A DNA stretch of 64,000 nt. It comes from Rhodocyclaceae bacterium. Lineage in GTDB: Bacteria > Pseudomonadota > Gammaproteobacteria > Burkholderiales > Rhodocyclaceae. Each line of letters starts with the position of its first letter. The first letter of the stretch is position 1. Below the pieces are notes generated by a model. The model was not told the origin of the DNA. It did not search any database and was given only the letters and a program-made list of their open reading frames with translations. Positions 1-8,396 of this stretch are shown one piece after another. The stretch spans positions 44,857 to 108,856 of the forward strand of contig JAOADW010000049.1 in assembly GCA_026417115.1 (NCBI GenBank), read 5' to 3'. A program made the translations under genes and the position numbers.

Positions 1-1
1 G

Positions 2-646
2 ATTCAAGTGCGCGCAGATCTTCTCGACGAGCGCCTGACCGCACCGACCGTCTCGCGCCAGGTCGACCGCTGGCTCGACGACATACGGAAAAGCCTGCCG
101 CCCGGCTATCGCATCGAAATGGGCGGCATGATCGAGGAAGCCGCCAAGAACGAAGCAGGTATCCAGGCCGTCGTGCCGTTCATGATCCTCGCCGTCATCA
201 CCCTCTTGATGTTCCAGTTGCGCAGCTTCGCGCGTACCTTGCTCGCGCTTTTGACGGCACCGCTGGGGCTCATCGGCGTGGCGCTGGCCCTCTTCCTCTT
301 CCGCGCTCCCTATGGCTTCGTCGCCAATCTGGGCGTCATCGCACTCGCGGGCATGATTCTGCGCAACACGGTGATACTCATCGATCAGATCGAGCAAGAC
401 GAACGCGCCGGCGTGCCTCCGTGGGAGGCCATCGTCGGCGCGACGGTGCGGCGCTTCCGCCCCATCATGCTCACCGCGGCAGCCGCTGTCTTGGCGATGA
501 TCCCGCTCTCGCGTCAGATCTTCTGGGGGCCCATGGCCATCGCGATCATGGGCGGGCTTGTCGTCGCCACCGTGCTCACGTTGTTCTTTCTGCCCGCTCT
601 CTATGCTGCATGGCGGCGCATCCCAGCGCCTTCCGCAGGAGCGTAG
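2..646 (+). CDS. RND efflux transporter, C-terminal part (5' end outside window)
   Basis: This is the last 215 or so residues of an inner-membrane proton-driven RND pump of the AcrB/MexB/CzcA superfamily; the reading frame is open to the left edge, so the GTG at 8 is not a true start. It carries the tail of the periplasmic loop, then hydrophobic segments matching the last transmembrane helices. The segment RNTVILIDQIEQ and the following RFRPIMLTA correspond to the conserved cytoplasmic turn of the family. The adaptor is not visible. The tolC gene 1 kb downstream could supply the outer-membrane channel, but pcm and a rhodanese gene lie between. Substrate cannot be told. Confidence 0.9.
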   Translation: MQVRADLLDERLTAPTVSRQVDRWLDDIRKSLPPGYRIEMGGMIEEAAKNEAGIQAVVPFMILAVITLLMFQLRSFARTLLALLTAPLGLIGVALALFLFRAPYGFVANLGVIALAGMILRNTVILIDQIEQDERAGVPPWEAIVGATVRRFRPIMLTAAAAVLAMIPLSRQIFWGPMAIAIMGGLVVATVLTLFFLPALYAAWRRIPAPSAGA

Positions 647-653
647 AATTGGC

Positions 654-681
654 TTGTAATTCCCCTCTTCGCCGCTATATT
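654..681 (+). promoter_or_regulatory. Candidate sigma-70 promoter of pcm
   Basis: TTGTAA (654-659), a 16-nt spacer and TATATT (676-681) resemble -35/-10 boxes. Transcription would begin at about 687-690, directly at the pcm ATG, so the transcript would be leaderless or nearly so. No Shine-Dalgarno sequence precedes that ATG. Confidence 0.4.
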
Positions 682-689
682 AGCAAACC

Positions 690-1352
690 ATGAATTACGA
701 AAAAGCCCGCCACCACATGATCGAGCAACAGCTCCGCCCATGGGAGGTGCTCGACCCCGCCGTCATCGATTCGCTCTATGCCGATCGTCGCGAGCTGTTC
801 GTACCCGAGGCGCTGCGCGCCTTCGCCTTTGCCGACGTGGCCCTTCCCCTGCCCCAGGGAGCTCAGATGTTGCCTCCCAAGCTCGAGGCGCATTGCCTGC
901 AAGCGCTCGCCCTCCAGCCCCATGAACGGGTGCTCGAAATCGGCACGGGCTCCGGCCACATGGCGGCTTTGCTTGGCCGCGCCGCGCATGAGGTTTGGAG
1001 CGTGGAGATCGACCCTTCTCTTGCCGAGCTCGCACGCGCGAACCTTGCGCGTGCCGGCATCGACAATGTCTCCGTGATCGTTGGCGACGGTCTCTTGGGC
1101 CTCGCGGATGGCGCCCCATACGACGCGATCCTGGTCTCTGGCGGCATCCGTCAGGTGCCGAGCGTGCTCATCGACCAACTCGCCGCGCAGGGGCGTTTGC
1201 TCGCCTTCGTCGGCGCTTCGCCAGTCTATACCTTGCGCAAGATGACGAAGCACGCCGACGGCGTGATCGTGACCGAGGATCTCTTGGAAACCGACGTGCC
1301 AGCACTCAGACAACCCGCCTTTGCGGCATTCGATTTTTCCTGCGCCGGATGA
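690..1352 (+). CDS. pcm: Protein-L-isoaspartate O-methyltransferase
   Basis: The 220-residue protein uses S-adenosylmethionine to methylate isoaspartyl residues in damaged proteins, a cytoplasmic repair step. The SAM-binding glycine motif EIGTGSGHMAALLG lies near residue 80, preceded by the family's PPKLEAHCLQAL block, which here replaces the usual substrate-loop sequence. The N-terminus MNYEKARHHMIEQQLRPW matches proteobacterial homologues and fixes the start at 690. The stop overlaps the ATG of the rhodanese gene (ATGA). Homologues beside tolC are often annotated simply as Pcm-like, and I cannot confirm catalytic activity from sequence alone. Confidence 0.88.
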   Translation: MNYEKARHHMIEQQLRPWEVLDPAVIDSLYADRRELFVPEALRAFAFADVALPLPQGAQMLPPKLEAHCLQALALQPHERVLEIGTGSGHMAALLGRAAHEVWSVEIDPSLAELARANLARAGIDNVSVIVGDGLLGLADGAPYDAILVSGGIRQVPSVLIDQLAAQGRLLAFVGASPVYTLRKMTKHADGVIVTEDLLETDVPALRQPAFAAFDFSCAG

Positions 1353-1681
1353 AACAAATCACCGCCTTGCAGCTCAAACAGTGGCTCGACGACGCAAAAG
1401 CGGGGAAAAGAGAAGCCCCGCTCTTGATCGACGTGCGCGAGCCCTGGGAATACCATATCGTGCATATCCCGGGGGCGAAACTCATGCCCATGCGCACGAT
1501 CCCTTTGCGCATCCACGAGCTGCCGCGCGAAAAAGACCTCGCCATCGTTTGCCATCATGGGGCGCGCAGCTATCAGGTTTGCTTGTTCCTCGAGCAACAC
1601 GGTTTCGACAGGCTTTTCAACCTCTATGGCGGCATGGCTGCCTGGTCGAGAGACGCAGATCCCACGGCGCCCACCTACTGA
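1349..1681 (+). CDS. Rhodanese-like domain protein
   Basis: This is a single-domain sulfurtransferase-type protein of 110 residues. The family signature DVREPWEY near the N-terminus and the active-site loop CHHGARS, with the catalytic cysteine in a C-x2-G-x-R-S context, are both intact, so persulfide formation is plausible. The ORF-track start at 995 lies in the pcm shadow; the ATG at 1349 overlaps the pcm stop as ATGA, indicating translational coupling. The order pcm-rhodanese-tolC is one I associate with betaproteobacteria, although the physiological sulfur acceptor is unknown. Confidence 0.88.
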   Translation: MKQITALQLKQWLDDAKAGKREAPLLIDVREPWEYHIVHIPGAKLMPMRTIPLRIHELPREKDLAIVCHHGARSYQVCLFLEQHGFDRLFNLYGGMAAWSRDADPTAPTY

Positions 1682-1701
1682 TCACCGTCACCTGCGAGAA
1701 G

Positions 1702-3027
1702 ATGATGAAAAAATCGTTTGCCTTCTTCCTCGGCTTCCTTGGAACGTCCTGCTTCTCTCTGAACGCCCTGGGCGCAGATCTCCTCGAGGTCTATCGGAGC
1801 GCGCAAGGATATGACGCCCAATATGCGGCGGCAAAAGCGCAGCTTTCCGCAGGGCGCGAAAAGCTGCCGCAAGGACGCTCTGGCGTGCTGCCCAGCGTCT
1901 CATTTTCCGCCAACACGAATTGGAACGATCTGGAAAGCCGCGCGCGCGCCACGGGCACGACGGTGGATCGTCGCTACAACAGCAATGGCTGGAATGTCAC
2001 GCTGACCCAACCGCTCTTCCGCTGGCAGAACTGGGTCGGCTTGCGTCAATCGGAGCTCGCCGTGATGGCAGCGGAGCTCCAGATGGCGCAAGCCGAACAA
2101 GATCTCGCCATGCGCGTCGCGCAAGCGTATTTCGACGTGTTGCTGGCGCAGGAAACGCTTACGACCGTGCGCGCACAAAAGGCCGCGATCGCCGAGCAGC
2201 TCGACGCCGCGAAACGCAATTTCGAGGTCGGTACGGCGACGATCACCGACACCCATGAGGCGCAAGCGCGTTTCGATTTGATCGTGGCCCAAGAAATCGC
2301 CGCCGAAAACGACCTCGTTGTCAAGCGCCAGTCCTTGGCCACCCTCACCGGAGAGGCGCCCGAACGATTGAAACGCCTCAAAGACATGGTGCGCATCGAC
2401 AAGCCGCAGCCCGACGCTCTCGAGCACTGGGTCGCGGCTGCAGAGTCCGACAGCCTCCTCGTCAAGCTCGCACAAGCCAACTTGGAGATCGCGCAGCGCG
2501 AAACGGAAAAGCAGCGCGCTGGCCATTATCCGACGCTCGATCTCGTCGCCACGCATGGCAAAAGCTCCAGTGGTTTTTCCACCACGGGCGGCTACGACAA
2601 TACGACGAGCACGATCGGCTTGCAGTTCGTCTTGCCCCTTTATGCAGGCGGCGGCATCTCCTCCCGTGAGCGCGAAGCCGCTGCGCTTGCGGAAAAGGCG
2701 CGCGCTGAACTCGAGCAAGCGCGCCGCCAGGCCGCGCTTGCGGCCCGACAGGCCTATCTCGGCGTCAATGCCGGCCTTGCGCAAATCCGTGCGCTGGAAG
2801 CTGGCGTAAAATCTTCCGAGCTCGCGCTCGAATCGAACAAGCTCGGCTATGAAGTCGGCGTCCGCATCAACATCGACGTACTCAACGCACAGAGCCAGCT
2901 TTATGACACTCGCCAGAAATTGGCGAAAGCGCGCATCGAGACCTTGCTGTCTCAGCTCAAACTCAAAGCAGCCGCCGGAAGCCTGGGCGCCGAAGACCTC
3001 GCCGCCATCAACACCTTGCTCGAATGA
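1702..3027 (+). CDS. tolC: TolC family outer-membrane channel protein
   Basis: The 441-residue protein has a Sec signal peptide (MMKKSFAFFLGFLG...LGA) and the two-fold repeated helical hairpins of TolC outer-membrane factors. Family hallmarks include LTQPLFRW after the first strands, the long alanine/glutamine-rich coiled coil with QAYFDVLLAQETL, and the second-repeat VGVRINIDVLNAQSQLYDT. It would trimerise into the exit duct of RND pumps or type I secretion. I start at 1702 because the upstream part of the ORF is a shadow of the rhodanese gene; the adjacent ATG at 1705 is equally possible. It lies 20 nt after the rhodanese stop. Confidence 0.93.
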   Translation: MMKKSFAFFLGFLGTSCFSLNALGADLLEVYRSAQGYDAQYAAAKAQLSAGREKLPQGRSGVLPSVSFSANTNWNDLESRARATGTTVDRRYNSNGWNVTLTQPLFRWQNWVGLRQSELAVMAAELQMAQAEQDLAMRVAQAYFDVLLAQETLTTVRAQKAAIAEQLDAAKRNFEVGTATITDTHEAQARFDLIVAQEIAAENDLVVKRQSLATLTGEAPERLKRLKDMVRIDKPQPDALEHWVAAAESDSLLVKLAQANLEIAQRETEKQRAGHYPTLDLVATHGKSSSGFSTTGGYDNTTSTIGLQFVLPLYAGGGISSREREAAALAEKARAELEQARRQAALAARQAYLGVNAGLAQIRALEAGVKSSELALESNKLGYEVGVRINIDVLNAQSQLYDTRQKLAKARIETLLSQLKLKAAAGSLGAEDLAAINTLLE

Positions 3028-3036
3028 GCGCACGCA

Positions 3037-4362
3037 ATGATCGGCCTCTTTAGGCGCTTGATCGGCAAGACAGAAGAGATGCCGATCTCACCCGACCCCT
3101 TCGGCCGCGAAGCGGCCCATCCCCCTGCGCCCCCTTCCGCTGCCGCCGTCAAGCCGCCTCCCCCACAGGCAATCCTTCGTCGGGAAGAGATCATCGACGC
3201 CCGCATGCGACTTGCGGGTTATCGCTATTTGGTCGAAGCCTCCGCCGACCACGTCCCCAGCGCCGCTGAAATATTGTCGCTCTGTCAAGAAGCGCGCATC
3301 AAGCCGTTTGCCGAGCGTCGCTTGATCGTTCTCACGCTCGCTGCGCAGGATTGGCTCGCGGCGGATTTCGGCAGCCTCGCCTCGCCCCGTCTCGTGGTTC
3401 ATTTTTCGCCGCCGCGGGAAGAAACGCTGCCAACCTGGCTTCATGCGATCGAGTCGGCGCGCACGCAAGGCATCGGCCTCGCGGTCTCCGTCGAAAGCCT
3501 CGTCCATTTGCCTGAGACGGCGAAAGTCGATCTCGTGTTGATCGATTACTCCGCCTACTCGTTCTTGAGCTTTGAACAGATGCTCATGCGGCTAAGCACC
3601 CAGAGGCCGGATGCTCCCCTCTGGGTCGATCGCGTTCCCGGCTGGGCCGAGCGCCACTACTGCCATGCTCATGGCGCGGCCTATTGTAGCGGTCCTTTTG
3701 CGACAGCCCCTTTTGACGATGAAGGCGAAACGCTCAATGAAAGCCGCATCGTCCTGATCGAAATGCTCAATCTCGTGCGTCAGGATGCGGATATTGCCGC
3801 CATCGCCGCAGTCGCCAAGCGCGATCCGGCCGTGACCCTCAAGCTCGTCGCGCTCGCCAATTCTCCCGTCTTCGGGCTTGAGCGCACCATCACGAGCCTC
3901 GAACAAGCAATCCTGATGGTGGGCAGAGAGTCGCTTTATCGCTGGCTGGCGATTGGTTTGTTCCGTACCGGCAAAGGTTCTCCTCGCGATGAGATGCTGC
4001 TCGAAATCGCGCTCACGCGAGGACGCCTGCTGGAGCTCATCGGCACGCGGCTTGGGCTTGCCAAGCATGAATGCGATGAGCTGTTTCTCGTCGGCCTACT
4101 CTCCCTCATCGATAGCCTCTTAGGCCAGTCGATCACGCAGATCGTCGAGCGTCTTCGCTTGCCCCAAGCGGTACGCAGCGTCTTGCTCGACAGCAGCGGC
4201 CCCTGGGGACGCTATTTGCTGCTCGCCCTGGCCGCCGAAAGAGACCGCGGGGACATCGTCGCAACCCTTGCAGAAAAAATCGGCCTCACCCTTGCCGACC
4301 TCGCCTCTGCGCTCAACGAGGCGCGCGCATGGGCAGAGGGCGCGATCGCTAGCGATCATTGA
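3037..4362 (+). CDS. HDOD domain signalling protein with degenerate EAL-like N-terminus
   Basis: This 441-residue protein begins with a proline-rich linker (about residues 20-45). A region resembling an EAL phosphodiesterase fold (about 50-225) follows but lacks the EAL, DFG and KLD-type catalytic motifs. The C-terminal HDOD domain (about 235-425) shows the signature pattern with LKLVALANSPVFGL and the ITSLEQAILMVG segment. EAL-HDOD proteins (YuxH type) are regulatory, and loss of the EAL residues suggests a binding rather than hydrolytic role. It follows tolC by 9 nt and its 3' end overlaps waaA, on the other strand, by 7 nt. Confidence 0.8.
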   Translation: MIGLFRRLIGKTEEMPISPDPFGREAAHPPAPPSAAAVKPPPPQAILRREEIIDARMRLAGYRYLVEASADHVPSAAEILSLCQEARIKPFAERRLIVLTLAAQDWLAADFGSLASPRLVVHFSPPREETLPTWLHAIESARTQGIGLAVSVESLVHLPETAKVDLVLIDYSAYSFLSFEQMLMRLSTQRPDAPLWVDRVPGWAERHYCHAHGAAYCSGPFATAPFDDEGETLNESRIVLIEMLNLVRQDADIAAIAAVAKRDPAVTLKLVALANSPVFGLERTITSLEQAILMVGRESLYRWLAIGLFRTGKGSPRDEMLLEIALTRGRLLELIGTRLGLAKHECDELFLVGLLSLIDSLLGQSITQIVERLRLPQAVRSVLLDSSGPWGRYLLLALAAERDRGDIVATLAEKIGLTLADLASALNEARAWAEGAIASDH

Positions 4363-5618
4363 GCCTCGATGGGCAAACGCGTTGCGACCAATGCCAGCGT
4401 TTTTTCCGTCGCGCCGCGGTGGCGGGCGGCGAAATCCACGCCCGCCTTGCTCATCGCGGCGCGCGCCTGCGCATCGCCAAGCAGCATGAGCGCAGCGTCG
4501 ACAAGTTCCGCTGCCTGGCCGATTTGACGCACCGCGCCGCAAGCGAGCGCGCTGGCTGCGGCCTCAGCGAAATTGAACGTCGAGGTTCCGATCAACGTCG
4601 GCACCCCCAGCGCGCAAGGCTCGATCAGGTTTTGCCCGCCATGATCGAGGAGAGTGCCGCCCACGAAGGCCACGTCCGCCACCCGATAATAGGCCGGAAG
4701 CTCTCCTAGGCTATCGCCCAGCCAGACCTGCGTGTGTCTGGCGATCGGCGCACCTTGCGAGCGGCGCTGCAAAGAGAAACCCGCGCGCTCGATCAGCCGC
4801 GCCACTTCGTCGAAACGCTGAGGATGACGGGGGACCATCACGAGGAGCACGTCCTCTGGAATACGCGGCTGTGCGGCGCGCCATGCGTCCAGGATCCGTT
4901 CCTCTTCGCCCGCGCGGGTGCTTGCGCAGAGGAATACGCGCCGGCCAGCACAGAAGGCGGAAAAATCGGGCAAATCCTTCGGCCAAGCCACGTCGAACTT
5001 GAGATTGCCCGTCACGACGACCTCTTGCGCGCCCAGGCGTAAAAACCGCTCGCGATCGGCCTCACTCTGTGCGCCGATTGCCGCAAAGCCCTGCATCGTT
5101 TCGCGTATCAGTTTCGGCCAACGCAGATATCGCTGCAGCGAGCGCTCGGAGAGGCGGGCATTGACGAGCAGGATCGGCACGCCCGCGCGAGCGCATTCGG
5201 CGACGAGATTCGGCCAGACTTCAGTTTCCAGGATCAGGCCAAGGCTTGGCCGGTAATGGCGCAAAAACCGTCGCATCGCCCAGGGCAGGTCATACGGCAA
5301 ATAGGCGCATTCCACCTCTTCGCCAAACAGTTTGGCAGCCATCGCGCGTCCCGTCGGCGTCATCTGCGTCACGAGGAAACGATGGCGCGGATAGCTGCGC
5401 CGCAATGCTGCGAGCAATGGCTGAGCCGCCCGTGTCTCGCCCACCGAGACCGCATGCAGCCAAATCAAGGGGGCGTCGTGGGCAACGCCGCGATAAACGC
5501 CCATCCGCTCAGGCCAATCTCGTCGGTATTCAGGCTGGCGCCGCGCGCGCCACAACAGATGCGCAAACGCGAACGGCAACAGAAGATGCACGAGCAAGGT
5601 ATAGAAGAGGCGCGCCAT
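4356..5618 (-). CDS. waaA: 3-deoxy-D-manno-octulosonic acid (Kdo) transferase
   Basis: WaaA adds Kdo from CMP-Kdo to lipid IVA at the inner face of the cytoplasmic membrane, the first step of LPS inner-core assembly. The N-terminal anchor MARLFYTLLVHLLLPFAF precedes the GT-B glycosyltransferase. HAVSVGET and TEVWPNL are family motifs, and the C-terminal half contains FVGGTLLDHGGQN and EPCALGVP for the sugar-nucleotide site. I chose the ATG at 5618 (MARLFY) rather than the track's 5642, which would run into waaC. The gene begins 1 nt after the waaC stop, forming a waaC-waaA unit. Length, about 420 residues, is normal. Confidence 0.95.
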   Translation of the reverse strand: MARLFYTLLVHLLLPFAFAHLLWRARRQPEYRRDWPERMGVYRGVAHDAPLIWLHAVSVGETRAAQPLLAALRRSYPRHRFLVTQMTPTGRAMAAKLFGEEVECAYLPYDLPWAMRRFLRHYRPSLGLILETEVWPNLVAECARAGVPILLVNARLSERSLQRYLRWPKLIRETMQGFAAIGAQSEADRERFLRLGAQEVVVTGNLKFDVAWPKDLPDFSAFCAGRRVFLCASTRAGEEERILDAWRAAQPRIPEDVLLVMVPRHPQRFDEVARLIERAGFSLQRRSQGAPIARHTQVWLGDSLGELPAYYRVADVAFVGGTLLDHGGQNLIEPCALGVPTLIGTSTFNFAEAAASALACGAVRQIGQAAELVDAALMLLGDAQARAAMSKAGVDFAARHRGATEKTLALVATRLPIEAQ

Positions 5619-5619
5619 C

Positions 5620-6591
5620 TCAGCGTGCCGCCAGCAGCGCATCGACGGCGGCAGCGACTTCGGCCACCGACGGCGCAGCGCCGGCCGCGCCGAGGTTGTG
5701 ATAGGGGGTTGCCGCGAAAACCCCCGTGCTCTCGGGATTCGAGGCGCAAAAGATCGCCACCGTCGGCCGCCCCAACGCCGCGGCCAGATGGGTTAGCCCC
5801 GTATCGACGCCGATCGCCAGGCGCGCGCCGGCCAAGAGCCGCGCCACTTCCCCAAGCGGCATCCAGGGCGCCACCGTCGCTCGCGGAAGATGCGTCGCGA
5901 GCCGCTGCGCGCGCTCGAGTTCCGCTCGGCTGCCGCCCAGCAACACACAGTTCATTTCCCGTTCATGGAGCGTTTTTGCCAGCGCGATCCAGTGCGCGTC
6001 CTGCCATTCCTTTTCCGCTCGGCTCGTGAAGGTCAAGAAAACGGCGTAATCTCCTTTGGGCAGCCAGCCGCCGCGCCAGGGCGGCACGCTCAAGCCGTAA
6101 TCCGGCTCATGCGCGGCGATCTCGTAACCGAGCACGCCGGCGGCCAACAGGCGATTGCGCGTCACGGCATGCGCCGTACGCGGCACATCGACGGCGGCGT
6201 CATAGGCCAGGGCAGCGAGGCCCTCGCGCGGATCGGCAAAGCCATATTTTTTTCCGCGCGCACAGGCGGCAAGCAGCGCGCTCTTCACCAACCCCTGGCA
6301 ATCAATGACATAGTCGTAACCAAATTCCGCTCCCAACGGCTGGCGCACCGCGCGACGATATGCGGCGATTTCGCGCCACGTCGCCGCCTGGCCCAGGGCG
6401 CGGCGCCACCGTCGTACGGCCACGGGAATCACCGTCGCTACGGCCGCATGCAAGCGCACGAGGTCGGCAAAAGGCTCTTCCACGACCCAATCGATGACGG
6501 CGTGGGGAAACTGGCAGCGGATGTCGCTTGCCACCGGCAGGGCATGCACGACGTCGCCAAGCGAACTCGTTTTGACCAGCAGGATGCGCAT
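5620..6591 (-). CDS. waaC: Lipopolysaccharide heptosyltransferase I
   Basis: This 323-residue GT9-family enzyme transfers the first L-glycero-D-manno-heptose onto Kdo2-lipid A. The start MRILLVKTSSLGDVVHALP is the classic N-terminal motif of ADP-heptose:LPS heptosyltransferases. The C-terminal half contains GVDTGLTHLAAALGRPTVAIF, shortened here to the donor-binding GVDTGLTHLAAALG. It is upstream of and nearly contiguous with waaA, so the two inner-core steps are co-transcribed. It could be confused with WaaF, but the N-terminal LGDVVHALP favours WaaC. Confidence 0.93.
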   Translation of the reverse strand: MRILLVKTSSLGDVVHALPVASDIRCQFPHAVIDWVVEEPFADLVRLHAAVATVIPVAVRRWRRALGQAATWREIAAYRRAVRQPLGAEFGYDYVIDCQGLVKSALLAACARGKKYGFADPREGLAALAYDAAVDVPRTAHAVTRNRLLAAGVLGYEIAAHEPDYGLSVPPWRGGWLPKGDYAVFLTFTSRAEKEWQDAHWIALAKTLHEREMNCVLLGGSRAELERAQRLATHLPRATVAPWMPLGEVARLLAGARLAIGVDTGLTHLAAALGRPTVAIFCASNPESTGVFAATPYHNLGAAGAAPSVAEVAAAVDALLAAR

Positions 6592-6610
6592 CTGATGCAG
6601 ACCGTGGCGT

Positions 6611-7519
6611 TTAGCTTTCTTCGAAATAGTCGCTGTCGATGCGTTTGACGGCGAACACCTCCGCCACTGTCACGCCCACATCATGATCGATCATCAATTC
6701 CGCCAACGTCCTGCCATCGATGAGCACGACCTTCGGATCGATGTATTTGACATAGTCGATCGCCTCTGGCGTAAACCACGAGGTCGTCAAAAACACCCCT
6801 TTTCTGGCGCGCAGCCCCTGCAAGGCGCCCACGAACCGTTGCACCTCGGGGCGGCCTACGACGTTCTGCCAGCGTTTGGCCTGAAGATAGACGACGTCGA
6901 ATCCGAGCGGATCCTCCTTGATCAAGCCATCGATGCCTCCGTCGCCACTGCGGCCAAGATGCTGCGCCGCCTCCCTAGGCGAGCCGCCATATCCCATCTT
7001 GACGAGCAAATCGATGACCAATCGCTCGAAAAATTGGGGCGAACACTCCTTGATGCGCTCCAAAAGTTCTTCCGCAAGCCTTGCGCGCATCGCGCGAGCG
7101 GCGGAATCGAGCATTTCTTCGGGTGAATACGCCTGCCGTTCCTGATCATGGCGTATTTCGTCGTCGGCATTCGCCGCCACGGCGCGAAACTCCCGAAACT
7201 CTGGAAAACGCATGAGATCCTTGATCGACAAGGCGGATGGCTTTTCCGCCAGCACCTCCTTGCCCCGTGGCGAAATGCGAAAAAACCCCCGTTGCATCGA
7301 GGTCAGCAAACCAGCCTTTTTCAAATAAGTGATCGCCCAGCCGACACGATTGGCGAAAACAGTTTCCCGCCCGCTCGACAAGGGCAGCGCGCGCTCTTCT
7401 TCGCTGAGCGCAAACGTCTTCGCCAAGGCATCGACTGCTTCGCTTCTGCTATGTTCGCGCTCGTCCGCCGTGAATTGGAGAAGCGGCAGCATCAGGCTCT
7501 GGAAATCGGGAATGGACAA
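6611..7519 (-). CDS. mrr: Mrr-like restriction endonuclease (type IV-like)
   Basis: The 302-residue protein has an N-terminal winged-helix domain (about 1-95, with AITYLKKAGLL) that matches Mrr_N, and a C-terminal PD-(D/E)XK nuclease domain. The catalytic core is visible as GDGGIDG followed by YLQAKRW, the D-Q-x-K variant of Mrr. Related enzymes cut modified or foreign DNA; no methyltransferase gene is nearby, which fits a stand-alone type IV enzyme. The start is TTG at 7519, supported by AGGAGG about 8 nt upstream. It lies between waaC and a divergent glycosyltransferase gene, an unrelated neighbourhood that suggests insertion by transfer. Confidence 0.85.
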   Translation of the reverse strand: MSIPDFQSLMLPLLQFTADEREHSRSEAVDALAKTFALSEEERALPLSSGRETVFANRVGWAITYLKKAGLLTSMQRGFFRISPRGKEVLAEKPSALSIKDLMRFPEFREFRAVAANADDEIRHDQERQAYSPEEMLDSAARAMRARLAEELLERIKECSPQFFERLVIDLLVKMGYGGSPREAAQHLGRSGDGGIDGLIKEDPLGFDVVYLQAKRWQNVVGRPEVQRFVGALQGLRARKGVFLTTSWFTPEAIDYVKYIDPKVVLIDGRTLAELMIDHDVGVTVAEVFAVKRIDSDYFEES

Positions 7520-7570
7520 TTCCTTCCTCCTAGGCGATAAGAGGCTGGGCGATTATAGTAGCGGCCAACC

Positions 7571-8395
7571 ATGCGCCCAACGCCCACGCTTCCCCTTTCG
7601 GCCGTGATCATCACGCGCGATGCCGCGCAAACGCTGCCAGCATGCCTGGCAAGCCTCCACTTCTGCGCTGAGATCCTCGTCGTCGATTCGGGCAGCCAGG
7701 ATGAGACGGTCGCCCTCGCAAAAGCGGCAGGATGCCGGGTCATCGAAACACATTGGCGCGGATATGGCGCGCAAAAGCAGTTTGCCGCCGAACAAGCCTC
7801 CCACGACTGGGTGCTCTCGCTCGACGCCGATGAACGCGTAACCCCGGCGCTTGCCGAAAGCATTGCACGCGCGCTGCAAGCGCCTACACATGTAGCCTTT
7901 CGCATTGCGCGCCGCAATCGCTTCCTAGGCCGTTATCTCGCGCATGGCGAAGGCTATCCCGATTGGTGCGTGCGCCTCTTCGACCGCCGACGCGCACATT
8001 GGTCCGACGACGCCGTCCATGAGCGCGTCATCGTCTCTGGCGAAATCGGCACGCTCGACGGCGACCTCTTGCACGATTCGGCCGAAACGCTCGAACGCTA
8101 TCTAGAAAAACAGAACCGCTATTCCACCCTCGCGGCGGAAGCCGCCTGGCGGCAGGGCAAGCGGAGCTCGGCCATACGGCTTTTCTGTTCTCCCCTCCTG
8201 CGTTTCGTCAAGTTTTATCTCGTGCGTCGTGGCTTTCTTGATGGCCTGCCAGGCCTCATTCATATTCTGATCGGCTGCTACGCGAGTTTCGCCAAGCATG
8301 CCAAACTGATCGAGCGCGAACGGGAAGAACTGGAAACACGCTCCCTTGCAAAAGGGCAAAAAGACCCTGGTTCGCTCTTCGACGAGGCGCCGTGA
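7571..8395 (+). CDS. Glycosyltransferase family 2 (LPS core type)
   Basis: This 274-residue GT-A glycosyltransferase begins with PLSAVIITRDAAQTLPACL, the nucleotide-binding start of GT2 enzymes. The metal-binding acidic motif appears as SLDADERV near residue 80, and an amphipathic C-terminal helix pair (FVKFYLVRRGFLDGLPG) could associate with the membrane. The architecture resembles WaaE/KdtX-type LPS core beta-glycosyltransferases, and waaA/waaC lie upstream on the other strand, supporting a role in LPS outer or inner core assembly. The acceptor sugar is not predictable. It ends 1 nt before the convergent DUF3782 gene. Confidence 0.85.
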   Translation: MRPTPTLPLSAVIITRDAAQTLPACLASLHFCAEILVVDSGSQDETVALAKAAGCRVIETHWRGYGAQKQFAAEQASHDWVLSLDADERVTPALAESIARALQAPTHVAFRIARRNRFLGRYLAHGEGYPDWCVRLFDRRRAHWSDDAVHERVIVSGEIGTLDGDLLHDSAETLERYLEKQNRYSTLAAEAAWRQGKRSSAIRLFCSPLLRFVKFYLVRRGFLDGLPGLIHILIGCYASFAKHAKLIEREREELETRSLAKGQKDPGSLFDEAP

Positions 8396-8396
8396 G

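Noticed and set aside
1900-3033. 377-residue minus-strand ORF opposite tolC
   Set aside because: Antisense shadow; tolC on the plus strand has the full TolC pattern and signal peptide.
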